Assembly: GCA_959602875.1 (NCBI GenBank)
Contig: CAUGVQ010000006.1
Location: 1 to 40,210, forward strand
Direction: 5' to 3'
Origin: an uncultured Collinsella sp.
GTDB taxonomy: Bacteria > Actinomycetota > Coriobacteriia > Coriobacteriales > Coriobacteriaceae
DNA length: 40,210 bases
Shown: positions 15,761 to 22,852 of the stretch, one piece after another
Position numbering within the stretch: the stretch's first letter is position 1
Layout of the letters: every line of letters begins with the position of its first letter
Program-made: the position numbers and the translations under genes
Notes under the pieces: model-generated
What the model was told of the DNA's origin: nothing
What the model saw: only the letters and a program-made list of their open reading frames with translations
Database searches by the model: none

Positions 15761-17017
15761 CTAAGCTTCAGCAGGCTCAGCCTCGCCTTTGGCGGCGATG
15801 GCGTCAAGTTCCTGCTGGACCTGCTTCTTCTCCTCCATCTTGAAGAACGGACGGTAGATAACATAGGAGATAACAATCTCCACCGCCGCCCAGATGGCCG
15901 CGCCGATGCTTCCGTTAGTTGCCAGATACGCACCAATTACCGGCGGAATCGTCCACGGGACCTGGATGCTGATCGGGCCAACGACACCGATCATCATGAG
16001 CACATACGTGCCTGCGCAAAGCACGAGCGGCGTAGCAATGAACGGGATCATCATGATGGGGTTCATAACAATCGGGAAGCCAAAGATAACGGGCTCGTTA
16101 ATGCAGAAGATTGCAGACGGCAGCGACATCTTGCCCAGATCGCGGTACATCTTGCTCTTGGAGTGGAGCATGTTCAGCACAAGGCCGAGCGTGGAGCCGG
16201 TGCCACCGAAGCACATGAAGACGATCCAGTAGCCTTCGGCGATGAAGTTGGTGGGCACAGCACCCGCCTGCATGGCGGCAACGTTCTCCGCAAGAAGGCC
16301 GAGGAAGATGGGGCTCGCGATACCGGAGAGCACATTGTCACCGTGGATGCCGCAGACCCAAAGCAAGCAGACGATAAGCGAGTAGAGCATCATGCCGGGC
16401 AGCGTGTTGAGGCCCATCACGAGCGGCGAGAACACGAAGCTGATGACCTCGTTCAAGTTGATGCCCAGAATCGCGCGGAGAATCCAAACGATTGTAAGGA
16501 CGATGGCGCCGGGGATGAGGGCGGTGAACGAGGTGGCGACGTTAGGCGGCACACCGTCGGGCATCTTGATGACGATCTTGTGCTTCATGCAGAAGCGGAA
16601 GACCGTAATCGTGAGCAGAGACATAACAATCGCGGTGAACATGCCCGTGGAGTCAAACGACGCCGGGTTGATGGTGAAGTCCTCGCTAAGCGTTGCGAGC
16701 AAGAAAGCGATGGTGGTGAGCAGGCTCGTCGAGATGGCATCGATCTCAAACGTCTTGCCCATGTAGTACCCGACGCCGATGGCCGTAATAAGACCGAGAG
16801 CGCTAAAGGTCACGTTGGAGACCGCCGAGAGCATGCCGGACCACGGCGCGATGAAGTCGGTCCAAGCGGTAACGGGGAAGTTCGCGATGATGAGGAAGAT
16901 ACTGCCAACGATGGTGAACGGAATCGTCTTGGTAATACCGTCACGAATCGCAACGAGATAATCGTTGTTACCAATCTTGACGAGGACCGGCATGATGCGG
17001 TTCATCAGAAAGTCCAT
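15761..17017 (-). CDS. PTS EIIC, lactose/cellobiose/chitobiose family
   Basis: 418 residues, about ten membrane helices. The sequence follows the CelB/ChbC-type EIIC pattern: N-terminal NRIMPVLVKIGNNDYLVAIRDGI, GVPPNVATSFTALIPGAIVL, GIHGDNVLSGIASPI, FGGTGSTLGL and PSAIFCINEPVIFGFPIVMNP, near the sugar site. EIIC takes up and phosphorylates a beta-disaccharide together with EIIA and EIIB, and neither is encoded here, so partners must be elsewhere. Start ATG 17017 has GGAGGG 5 bases upstream. It lies 27 bases after nagB and is the last gene of the operon. Given its neighbours, a GlcN- or GlcNAc-containing disaccharide is the likely substrate; cellobiose is the alternative. Confidence 0.9.
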   Translation of the reverse strand: MDFLMNRIMPVLVKIGNNDYLVAIRDGITKTIPFTIVGSIFLIIANFPVTAWTDFIAPWSGMLSAVSNVTFSALGLITAIGVGYYMGKTFEIDAISTSLLTTIAFLLATLSEDFTINPASFDSTGMFTAIVMSLLTITVFRFCMKHKIVIKMPDGVPPNVATSFTALIPGAIVLTIVWILRAILGINLNEVISFVFSPLVMGLNTLPGMMLYSLIVCLLWVCGIHGDNVLSGIASPIFLGLLAENVAAMQAGAVPTNFIAEGYWIVFMCFGGTGSTLGLVLNMLHSKSKMYRDLGKMSLPSAIFCINEPVIFGFPIVMNPIMMIPFIATPLVLCAGTYVLMMIGVVGPISIQVPWTIPPVIGAYLATNGSIGAAIWAAVEIVISYVIYRPFFKMEEKKQVQQELDAIAAKGEAEPAEA

Positions 17018-17044
17018 AGGTTCCCTCCTTGAAGGTAGTCCCAG

Positions 17045-17779
17045 TTACAGGGCGTCGTTATCGACGACAAGACGAGCGTTGCGATGCGTCCAGATGGAGC
17101 TGACAGGCCAAGCGGGGTCGTAGGCGCCTTTGAGTACGCGTGCGATGGCGTCGCACTTCTTGGGGCCGTTCGCCTGCACGATGAGCTCCCGAGCGCCAAG
17201 CAACTGTGCGAGACCGAGCGTGATACCCTGCGTCGCCGCGGTGCACCCCCTGCCATCGGATTCGCCGAAGTACTTGGTCCCAACGCTGCGCGTGGTCTCG
17301 GTAAGCTCGACCACATGAGCGCAGTCCTCAAGCGTGCTGCCAGGTTCGTTAAAGCCCAGGTGCCCGTTTACACCCACGCCGAGCAGGGCGAGCGAGATGC
17401 CGCCATGGGCCGCAACGTACTCGTCTGCGGCGGCGCACTCGGCCGAGAGGTCCTCGGCGGCGGGGTCGAAGCGATGAATCTGGCCCTCTTCTATGCCAGC
17501 CGGCTCAAAAAGGTTGCTCCGCAGGTACGAGATGCAGCTGCCGGGATCCCGCTCATCGATGCCAACCCACTCATCTAGCTCAACAAAATGGGCTTGCGTG
17601 AGATCGACGACGCCCGCTGCGGCTGCCTTGGCGAGAAGCCGCAGCGTGGCGACCGGCGTGTCTCCCCCTGCAAAGCAGTAGAGTCCCGTGGGATCATCGT
17701 TGATATGCGCGATGATGCGCGCGGCGGTTATACGGCTTAGGTCGTCATAATCGCAGGCAACCGTGAGCGCAATCTCCAT
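17045..17779 (-). CDS. nagB: Glucosamine-6-phosphate deaminase
   Basis: 244 residues, typical length for NagB. It converts glucosamine-6-P to fructose-6-P and ammonia. Visible motifs are GLYCFAGGDTP near residue 36 (phosphate binding), HFVELDEWVGI with the catalytic Asp region, and the signature LLGVGVNGHLGFNEPGS carrying the ring-opening His. Start ATG 17779 overlaps the TGA of the upstream GH4 gene (TGATG) and has GGGAGG 5 bases upstream. It links the sugar imported by the neighbouring EIIC and cut by the GH4 enzyme to glycolysis. No nagA lies nearby, so the imported sugar either brings free GlcN or is deacetylated by an enzyme coded elsewhere. Confidence 0.93.
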   Translation of the reverse strand: MEIALTVACDYDDLSRITAARIIAHINDDPTGLYCFAGGDTPVATLRLLAKAAAAGVVDLTQAHFVELDEWVGIDERDPGSCISYLRSNLFEPAGIEEGQIHRFDPAAEDLSAECAAADEYVAAHGGISLALLGVGVNGHLGFNEPGSTLEDCAHVVELTETTRSVGTKYFGESDGRGCTAATQGITLGLAQLLGARELIVQANGPKKCDAIARVLKGAYDPAWPVSSIWTHRNARLVVDNDAL

Positions 17780-19140
17780 CAGAACCTCCCTTCCTCGGGA
17801 CGGTGCCACACCGGCTCGCCGTCGCGGTAGAACTGCGGCAGATACTCCTTATGCGCCTCAAAGAGCTCGTCCAAAATCTCGCGCGCCTCGATGTCGCTCG
17901 GAACGAGAGGGTTGATGGTCATCGCGAGCAGGGCCGTCTGGTAATCGCCCGTAACTGCCGCCTTGGCAGCCGTGCGCTCAAACGACTTGATCTGCTGCAC
18001 CAGGCCCTTGATGCACACGGGCAGCTCGCCCGTAGTGAGCGGAATGGGCCCCTGCTTGGTAATGACGCAGTTGACCTCGACCGCGGAATCCGGATCGATA
18101 TCGGCAATCGCGTGGTTGTTGCGGGTGTTGACCGTCTGAATATCGCGCTTGTCGTTATAGATGGAATTGATGAGGTTGCACGCAGCCTCGCTGTAGTATG
18201 CGCCGCCGCGCTCCGCCAGCTGCGGGGGCTTGATGTCCAGATTGGGATCGCGGTAGAGGTCGAAGAGCTCCTTCTCTACGCGCTTCACCACCTGGGCACG
18301 CGTGCCCTCCTCATGCAGAGAGCGCTCGCCATCGGCAAGCATGGCCGAGGTTTTGAAGTAGTAACGCAAATAGCTGATGGGAATCATGCCGAGCGCCCGG
18401 AAGAACTCGGGGTCCCAGGCGTAATCGGCGATGTTCTTGAGCGAAATCTCCTCGCCGTTTGAGGCAATCATCTTCTCAATCACATCGGCGGTCACATCCT
18501 CGCCATCGAGGAACACGCGGCGGGCGAACACCATGTGATTGAGGCCCTGGAACTCGACATACACACGCGACGGATCTACCCCGAGCGTCTTGATGATGCC
18601 GCGTTCGATGCCGATGGGCCCGTTGCAAAGACCCACGACGCGCTTGAAGTCTCCGTAGCGCAGCACCGCCTCGGTCACCATGCCGGAGGGGTTGGTGAAG
18701 TTGATGAGCCAAGCATTCGGGCACAGGCGCTTCATGTCGTTCACGATATCGAGAATCACCGGAATGGTGCGAAGCCCCTTGAAGAGGCCGCCCGGCCCGT
18801 TGGTCTCTTGCCCGATAACATGGTGCTCGAGGGGAATGCGCTCGTCTTTAGCGCGCGCATCAAGCAGACCGACGCGGAACTGCGTGGTGACGAAATCCGC
18901 CCCTTTGAGCGCCTCCTCGCGATCGAGCGTGAGCACGACCTTAAAGGGATTGCCGGCACGGGCGACCATGCGCTGCGCGAGTGCACCCACGATCTCGAGC
19001 TTCTCACGGCCCGCCTCGATGTCCACCAGCCATAGCTCGCGGACGGGAAGCTCATCATGGCGATTGATGAGCCCCTCAACGAGCTCGGGCGTATAGCTCG
19101 AACCGCCGCCGATTGTTGCGATCTTTAACCCTTGTTCCAT
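17779..19140 (-). CDS. GH4 6-phospho-beta-glucosidase, NAD/Mn dependent
   Basis: 453 residues, typical for family GH4. The NAD site IGGGSSYTPELVEGL is at 10-24. The segment RVGLLDARAKDERIPLEHHVIGQETNGPGG occupies about 89-118 (a hallmark of the 6-phospho-beta-glucosidase branch), TNPSG is at 149-153, and the Mn2+ ligands Cys172 (LCNGP) and His202 (GLNHM) are present. It opens phosphorylated beta-disaccharides by an oxidation-elimination route. CelF/LicH and ChbF belong here. As the first gene of an operon with nagB and an EIIC, a ChbF-like role on a glucosaminyl disaccharide phosphate is the best inference. Start ATG 19140 has CGAGGAGGA upstream. Confidence 0.92.
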   Translation of the reverse strand: MEQGLKIATIGGGSSYTPELVEGLINRHDELPVRELWLVDIEAGREKLEIVGALAQRMVARAGNPFKVVLTLDREEALKGADFVTTQFRVGLLDARAKDERIPLEHHVIGQETNGPGGLFKGLRTIPVILDIVNDMKRLCPNAWLINFTNPSGMVTEAVLRYGDFKRVVGLCNGPIGIERGIIKTLGVDPSRVYVEFQGLNHMVFARRVFLDGEDVTADVIEKMIASNGEEISLKNIADYAWDPEFFRALGMIPISYLRYYFKTSAMLADGERSLHEEGTRAQVVKRVEKELFDLYRDPNLDIKPPQLAERGGAYYSEAACNLINSIYNDKRDIQTVNTRNNHAIADIDPDSAVEVNCVITKQGPIPLTTGELPVCIKGLVQQIKSFERTAAKAAVTGDYQTALLAMTINPLVPSDIEAREILDELFEAHKEYLPQFYRDGEPVWHRPEEGRF

Positions 19141-19179
19141 ATCTCCTCCTCGATATGACGCGGGTACTACCTAGACCGC

Positions 19180-19185
19180 ACTATA
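19180..19185 (-). promoter_or_regulatory. -10 box of the GH4/NagB/PTS operon
   Basis: The minus strand has TATAGT at 19185-19180, 40 bases before the GH4 start. The -35 position (TTTTAT region) is weak, as expected for a regulated promoter. A palindrome TTCCG-N5-CGGAA lies about 50 bp upstream. Confidence 0.4.
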
Positions 19186-19261
19186 GAGAGGGGCCCGACC
19201 CATAAAAGACGGCCCCGCTCGCTTTGTTCCGGTAAACGGAATCAGAGACACGATACAGTTG

Positions 19262-19356
19262 TGTTACTATTTGTTACATGGCCTTTTACCTTATAAAAGG
19301 CTTATTCTTCTTAATCTTCTTCTAGCGTGTAACGCAATTGTCTCGTCACTGTTACA
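19262..19356. promoter_or_regulatory. Candidate RpiR operator half-sites in the divergent control region
   Basis: Four copies of TGTTAC or its complement lie between the divergent operon and rpiR: 19262-19267, 19272-19278, 19328-19333 (TGTAAC) and 19350-19356. A separate palindrome CCTTTTA-N5-TAAAAGG is at 19282-19300. Repeats of one hexamer in a shared control region suggest regulator sites; binding is inference. Confidence 0.4.
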
Positions 19357-19370
19357 GATAGGAGACGCAC

Positions 19371-20144
19371 ATGCTGTTCCTTGCTGACACACCCGACCTC
19401 AACGAGACCGATCTTGCGATTTATCAACGCGTTACTAACCATTTCGCCGATATAGAGCACGTGACCATTCGCCAGCTCGCCGCAGAAAGCAACACAAGCA
19501 CGGCTTCTGTGCTTCGGTTCTGCAAGAAATTTGGTACGACGGGCTTCTCCGAATTCAAAATACGGCTCGCTGCGTACATCCACGCACACGACACGGTCCC
19601 GCGCGACATTGAGACCATCGTCTCGCCCGAGCTCATCAATTTCTTCTCTCGCTTCCAAGATACCTATTATCGCGAAAAAATCGACGAAGCAGTGTCCCTG
19701 CTGCTTGAGAAGGAGCTAATCCTATTTCTCGGACTGGGGTCTTCCAACATCATCGCAGAGTACGGTGCTCTCTATTTCTCGTCTATCTTCAATATGGCAG
19801 TGCGTATCGAAGACCCTAACAACTACCCTGTTGCGCACATGAGTCCAGAAATTGCCCGGCGAACCTGCATCGTCGCTCTTTCCGTATCGGGTGAGACGCG
19901 TGAGATTATCGACTATCTGAGCCACTTCAACCTGACCGAATGCTCCATTATCTCGATCACAAGCACGGGCACGTCCACCGTTGCGCGCCTCTCGGACATC
20001 AACATCCCCTATCACATCACCATCGAAAAGGTGCGTGACACCTTGAAGGATGAGCCGGATATCACCACACAGGTGCCGGCCCTCTACATTGTGGAGACGC
20101 TCGCGCGCGAGGTCATCAAGCAAAAGGCGGACCGCCAAAACTAG
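19371..20144 (+). CDS. RpiR/MurR-family regulator with SIS domain
   Basis: 257 residues. The N-terminal HTH (about 1-77) contains VTIRQLAAESNTSTASVLRFCKKFGTTGFSEFK. The C-terminal SIS sugar-phosphate sensing domain (about 95-235) contains LFLGLGSSNIIAEYGALYF and ALSVSGETREIIDYL. Such proteins bind a phosphosugar and switch neighbouring sugar genes. It is divergent from the GH4/nagB/EIIC operon with a 230-bp shared control region, so it most likely regulates that operon in response to a phosphosugar such as GlcN-6-P. Start ATG 19371 has AGGAGA upstream. Its stop is 41 bp from the convergent DUF362 gene and no clear terminator is seen. Confidence 0.92.
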   Translation: MLFLADTPDLNETDLAIYQRVTNHFADIEHVTIRQLAAESNTSTASVLRFCKKFGTTGFSEFKIRLAAYIHAHDTVPRDIETIVSPELINFFSRFQDTYYREKIDEAVSLLLEKELILFLGLGSSNIIAEYGALYFSSIFNMAVRIEDPNNYPVAHMSPEIARRTCIVALSVSGETREIIDYLSHFNLTECSIISITSTGTSTVARLSDINIPYHITIEKVRDTLKDEPDITTQVPALYIVETLAREVIKQKADRQN

Positions 20145-20185
20145 ACGATCCGCCCACACGCTCTGCCCCGATTAGACAAGGCGAC

Positions 20186-21379
20186 CTATTTGACCTCGAT
20201 GGGCTCGTAGTTGCTCGTACCGAGCCCGATCTTCTCAGCGTGCTCGATCATGCTCTTCCAGTCGGTATCGGGATGCGTCACATAGAAGTGGTCGTGCGCA
20301 TGCTCCTCGTCAAGCTCGCCCGCCTCCTCGAGCTTGGCGCGCTGATCGGTGAGCTCCGTGTTGGGCAGCGGCGCCTGCGCAAGCGCAGCGTCGATGCACG
20401 CCTGGTCGATGGCAACCGGGTCGAAACTCGCAAACATACCGATGTCGTTCACAATCGGCGTGTCGTTCTCGGGATGGCAATCGCAATTGGGCGAGATATC
20501 GATTGCAAGCGAGATGTGGAAGTTCGGGCGATCCTGCACAACCGCCTTGGTGTACTCGGCGATCTTGTAGTTGAGCACCTCTACCGCCTGATCGTAGTCG
20601 GGCTCGATAGCATCCTGGTTGCACGCACCGATGCACCGGCCGCAGCCCACGCAGCGATCATGGTCGATATGGGCCACGTGCACGGTGCGGGCCGTGCCGT
20701 TGGCAAGCTCGCGCTCGCGCGTCTCGTCAAACGAAACCGCACCATGGGCGCAGATGCGCTCGCACGCATGGCACCCGATGCACCGGTCAACCTTTACGCT
20801 CGGCTTGCCGGCAGCGTGCTGTTCCATCTTGCCCGCACGGCTACCGCCACCCATACCGAGGTTCTTCATGGCGCCGCCAAAACCCGCCTGCTCATGCCCC
20901 TTGAAATGCGTAAGGGAAATGACGATGTCGGCGTCCATGAGGGCATGACCGATCTTTGCCTCTTTCACATACTCGCCGCCCTTGACGGGAACGAGCGTCT
21001 CATCGGTGCCCTTAAGGCCATCGGCAATGATTACATGGCAACCAGTGGCATAGGGCGTAAAGCCGTTCTGATAGGCGCAGTCGATATGCTCGAGCGCGTT
21101 TTTGCGGCTGCCCACATAGAGCGTGTTGCAGTCGGTGAGAAACGGCTTTCCGCCGAGCTCCTTTACCACATCGGCAACAGCGCGAGCGTAGTTGGGACGC
21201 AGAAACGACAGGTTGCCAAGCTCTCCGAAGTGAATCTTGATGGCGACGAACTTGTTCTGGAAGTCAATCTGCTCAATACCAGCGCGCTTGATAAGGCGCT
21301 TCAGCTTATCGAGCTGGCTTTCCTTTGCATGCGTGCGCAAGTTGGTGAAATAAACTTTCGCGGGCTCAGTCGCGGTCAT
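20186..21379 (-). CDS. DUF362 protein with two [4Fe-4S] ferredoxin motifs
   Basis: 397 residues. The N-terminal DUF362 part contains VAIKIHFGELGN and THFKGHEQAGFGGAMKNLGMG. Two classic 4Fe-4S clusters follow: C200-x2-C203-x2-C206-x3-C210 and C243-x2-C246-x2-C249-x3-C253. The C-terminus resumes DUF362-type sequence (DISPNCDCHPENDTP; FASFDPVAIDQA). The family is common in anaerobes and is thought to pass electrons, but no reaction is established. Start ATG 21379 has GGGGAGG 7 bases upstream; longer readings lack one. It is convergent with rpiR and appears monocistronic. Confidence 0.9.
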   Translation of the reverse strand: MTATEPAKVYFTNLRTHAKESQLDKLKRLIKRAGIEQIDFQNKFVAIKIHFGELGNLSFLRPNYARAVADVVKELGGKPFLTDCNTLYVGSRKNALEHIDCAYQNGFTPYATGCHVIIADGLKGTDETLVPVKGGEYVKEAKIGHALMDADIVISLTHFKGHEQAGFGGAMKNLGMGGGSRAGKMEQHAAGKPSVKVDRCIGCHACERICAHGAVSFDETRERELANGTARTVHVAHIDHDRCVGCGRCIGACNQDAIEPDYDQAVEVLNYKIAEYTKAVVQDRPNFHISLAIDISPNCDCHPENDTPIVNDIGMFASFDPVAIDQACIDAALAQAPLPNTELTDQRAKLEEAGELDEEHAHDHFYVTHPDTDWKSMIEHAEKIGLGTSNYEPIEVK

Positions 21380-21563
21380 ATGCAATCCTCCCCTGATAAC
21401 GCAAAACCGTACATGGCTATTATGGCGGATTCGACGACCCGAGAATAATACCCATACCTCATGGCCAAACATACGTCAGCTGCATACGTTCGCATGCGCC
21501 GCGCCGCGCGCCCCTCTCTTAGCCCGCCGTTCTTGTGCCGTAAAAAAGAATTTGAGAAAGTTC

Positions 21564-21592
21564 TTGACGCCGGGCGGGGAGCGTGCGATTAT
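21564..21592 (+). promoter_or_regulatory. Promoter of tRNA-Arg
   Basis: A -35 TTGACG (21564-21569), a 17-bp spacer and a -10 GATTAT (21587-21592) put the start near 21599, a few bases before the tRNA. Confidence 0.65.
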
Positions 21593-21604
21593 ATCCCTTG
21601 CGCT

Positions 21605-21681
21605 GCGGCATTAGCTCAGCTGGATAGAGCGTTTGACTACGAATCAAAAGGTCGTAGGTTCGAATCCTACATGCCGCACCA
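21605..21681 (+). tRNA. tRNA-Arg (anticodon ACG)
   Basis: Complete cloverleaf. Acceptor GCGGCAT pairs with ATGCCGC, the D-arm is GCTC/GAGC, and anticodon stem TTTGA/TCAAA holds loop CTACGAA (anticodon ACG). The T-arm contains GTTCGAAT. Discriminator A is at 21678 and CCA is encoded at 21679-21681. Confidence 0.97.
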
Positions 21682-21693
21682 CAACGAATTGCA

Positions 21694-21716
21694 AGAGGGC
21701 CCGAGGGCCCTCTTTT
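21694..21716 (+). terminator. Terminator after tRNA-Arg
   Basis: AGAGGGCC and GGCCCTCT form a perfect stem around CGAG, followed directly by TTTT. Confidence 0.85.
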
Positions 21717-21774
21717 GCCATCTAGACTCAATACGCCTGACGCCATTGAGTCGCAACGAACGAACAATCCGTCT

Positions 21775-22029
21775 CTACAACAACGTTGCCGCAACCGCCT
21801 TGCGGATGTAGTCAGATCGGTTATTGGTCTTACGATCTATAGCTGCGACCATAGACACTGGAAATTTGACGGGCACCGTCACCAACGCCTCGTCCGATAT
21901 CCTCGGGCGACCTCTAACCGCTTTCCCGGACCAGCCAGAGCCAGGCAGTTTACCTGCCTCAATATCTCTCGAGAGCGCCTCGATGTCCTCATCGGAAACC
22001 ATGGCACCACTTTTCAGCTTGTATTTCAT
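21775..22029 (-). CDS. Ribbon-helix-helix antitoxin-like protein
   Basis: 84 residues. The C-terminal half (VTVPVKFPVSMVAAIDRKT, then NNRSDYIRKAVAATLL) has the strand-helix-helix pattern of a CopG/RHH DNA-binding fold. The N-terminal half (SDEDIEALSRDIEAGKLPG) is probably the toxin-binding part. It follows the toxin-like gene by 4 bases, with ribosome site AGAAGG overlapping that gene's stop, so the pair is coupled. Toxin-first order with an RHH partner resembles BrnTA modules. The region is less GC-rich than its surroundings and abuts tRNA-Arg, which suggests acquisition. Exact family not certain. Confidence 0.72.
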   Translation of the reverse strand: MKYKLKSGAMVSDEDIEALSRDIEAGKLPGSGWSGKAVRGRPRISDEALVTVPVKFPVSMVAAIDRKTNNRSDYIRKAVAATLL

Positions 22030-22033
22030 GGGA

Positions 22034-22291
22034 TTACCTTCTTCCTAGGCCCAGTTCCCGTTTTACTTTCTCCGTTGCGGGGCTCAGAGCGTGTATGACC
22101 AACATTGAGCCGTCAAACAACTCGAGTGCGACCATCTCAATCTCAGCGCCCCGAGCGCTAAACCCTATAGAAACCCAAACGTCACCTCCCTTCCTCATGC
22201 GTCGCGCCGCGAAATTGTCCCACGCGTATCGAATGTCCTCCTCGTCCAGCCCATGAATCAATGCATGGCTATCGATTAGCACGTCATTCAT
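22034..22291 (-). CDS. Small toxin-like protein (BrnT-like context)
   Basis: 85 residues. It reads DSHALIHGLDEEDIRYAWDN near the N-terminus and a beta-rich middle (DVWVSIGFSARGAEIEMVALEL), then LVIHALSPATEKVKRELGL. An H-x3-HGL-x5-I-x3-W start followed by strands and IYHA-like LVIHAL matches small RNase-type toxins found with RHH partners (BrnT or related families). It is the first gene of a two-gene unit with an RHH protein. A -10 TATAAT is close upstream. Toxicity and target are inference. No database family could be checked. Confidence 0.6.
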   Translation of the reverse strand: MNDVLIDSHALIHGLDEEDIRYAWDNFAARRMRKGGDVWVSIGFSARGAEIEMVALELFDGSMLVIHALSPATEKVKRELGLGRR

Positions 22292-22309
22292 AACGCCTAC
22301 TTTCGTATT

Positions 22310-22315
22310 ATTATA
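22310..22315 (-). promoter_or_regulatory. -10 box of the toxin-antitoxin-like pair
   Basis: The minus strand has TATAAT at 22315-22310 in a very AT-rich patch, 18 bases before the toxin start. No consensus -35 is seen. The transcript would start close to the ATG. Confidence 0.45.
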
Positions 22316-22331
22316 TTACATCTCGAATAAG

Positions 22332-22688
22332 CTAACGTACGATTACTTGCTCATGCACCTCATAGGGCAGCTCCAAACGCTTTAGAAGCTCTCGGATCCT
22401 CACACCCGCGTCGTATCCGGTGAACCCCATCACGAGCACTTCCAGCACTTGCTCGGACGTATCGACATGGAAGTATTCGCCAAGACCTCGCACCTCGGGA
22501 GCAGCCACAAGCGTATCGACCGTATGCGGAGACTCCTCAAAGCACCAGCGCGTCAGATCCCCCTCGCTTTCCTGATGGATCAACAGGCTGCCGTTACCTA
22601 GAAGGGATGCCTCGATCTTTAGGCGTTCCTCGTCCGGCTCGTTCTCGAACAACATCGCCGTCACAACTAGTTCGTTCCGCTCGCCCAT
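22332..22688 (-). CDS. Hypothetical protein of unknown function
   Basis: 118 residues, acidic, soluble. A beta-rich N-terminal part (NELVVTAMLFENE; KIEASLLGNGSLLIHQESEG) leads to RWCFEESPHTVDTLVAAPE and a C-terminal helical segment (GYDAGVRIRELLKRLELPYEVHEQVIV). I do not recognise a family. The pattern recalls small immunity- or SMI1-like proteins, but this is a loose impression. The start is ATG 22688, decided by AAGGAGG 8 bases upstream; an earlier ATG at 22706 is itself next to that site. It lies between the toxin-antitoxin-like pair and a LexA-like box. Confidence 0.6.
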   Translation of the reverse strand: MGERNELVVTAMLFENEPDEERLKIEASLLGNGSLLIHQESEGDLTRWCFEESPHTVDTLVAAPEVRGLGEYFHVDTSEQVLEVLVMGFTGYDAGVRIRELLKRLELPYEVHEQVIVR

Positions 22689-22757
22689 GTTGCTTGCCTC
22701 CTTCATTCGGCCTATCTGATGGCATCAGTGTACGGCAAATTACAAACATTTGTTCGT

Positions 22758-22771
22758 GGAACTTTTGTTCG
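22758..22771. promoter_or_regulatory. LexA/SOS-box-like palindrome
   Basis: GGAACTTTTGTTCG contains GAAC-N4-GTTC, the core of the Gram-positive and actinobacterial SOS box. A second TTTGTTCGTGGAAC overlaps it, and a palindrome ACAAA-CA-TTTGT lies just upstream. It is about 70 bases from the 118-residue gene and about 80 from the dipeptidase. The matching is visible; function is inference. Confidence 0.4.
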
Positions 22772-22852
22772 TTTGTTTTCGGACTTTGTCCGCACGGTAT
22801 GGTATGAATAGCACGGCTACAATGGCAGAAAGCACGCGTTGAAGGAGCCGTT

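Noticed and set aside
17045..17779. Possible loss of a catalytic residue in NagB because the signature reads GVNGHLGFNEP and not GNDGHIAFNEP
   Set aside because: The His and the FNEP segment are intact, and N-G-H occurs in many NagB proteins from Gram-positive bacteria, so the enzyme was kept as functional.
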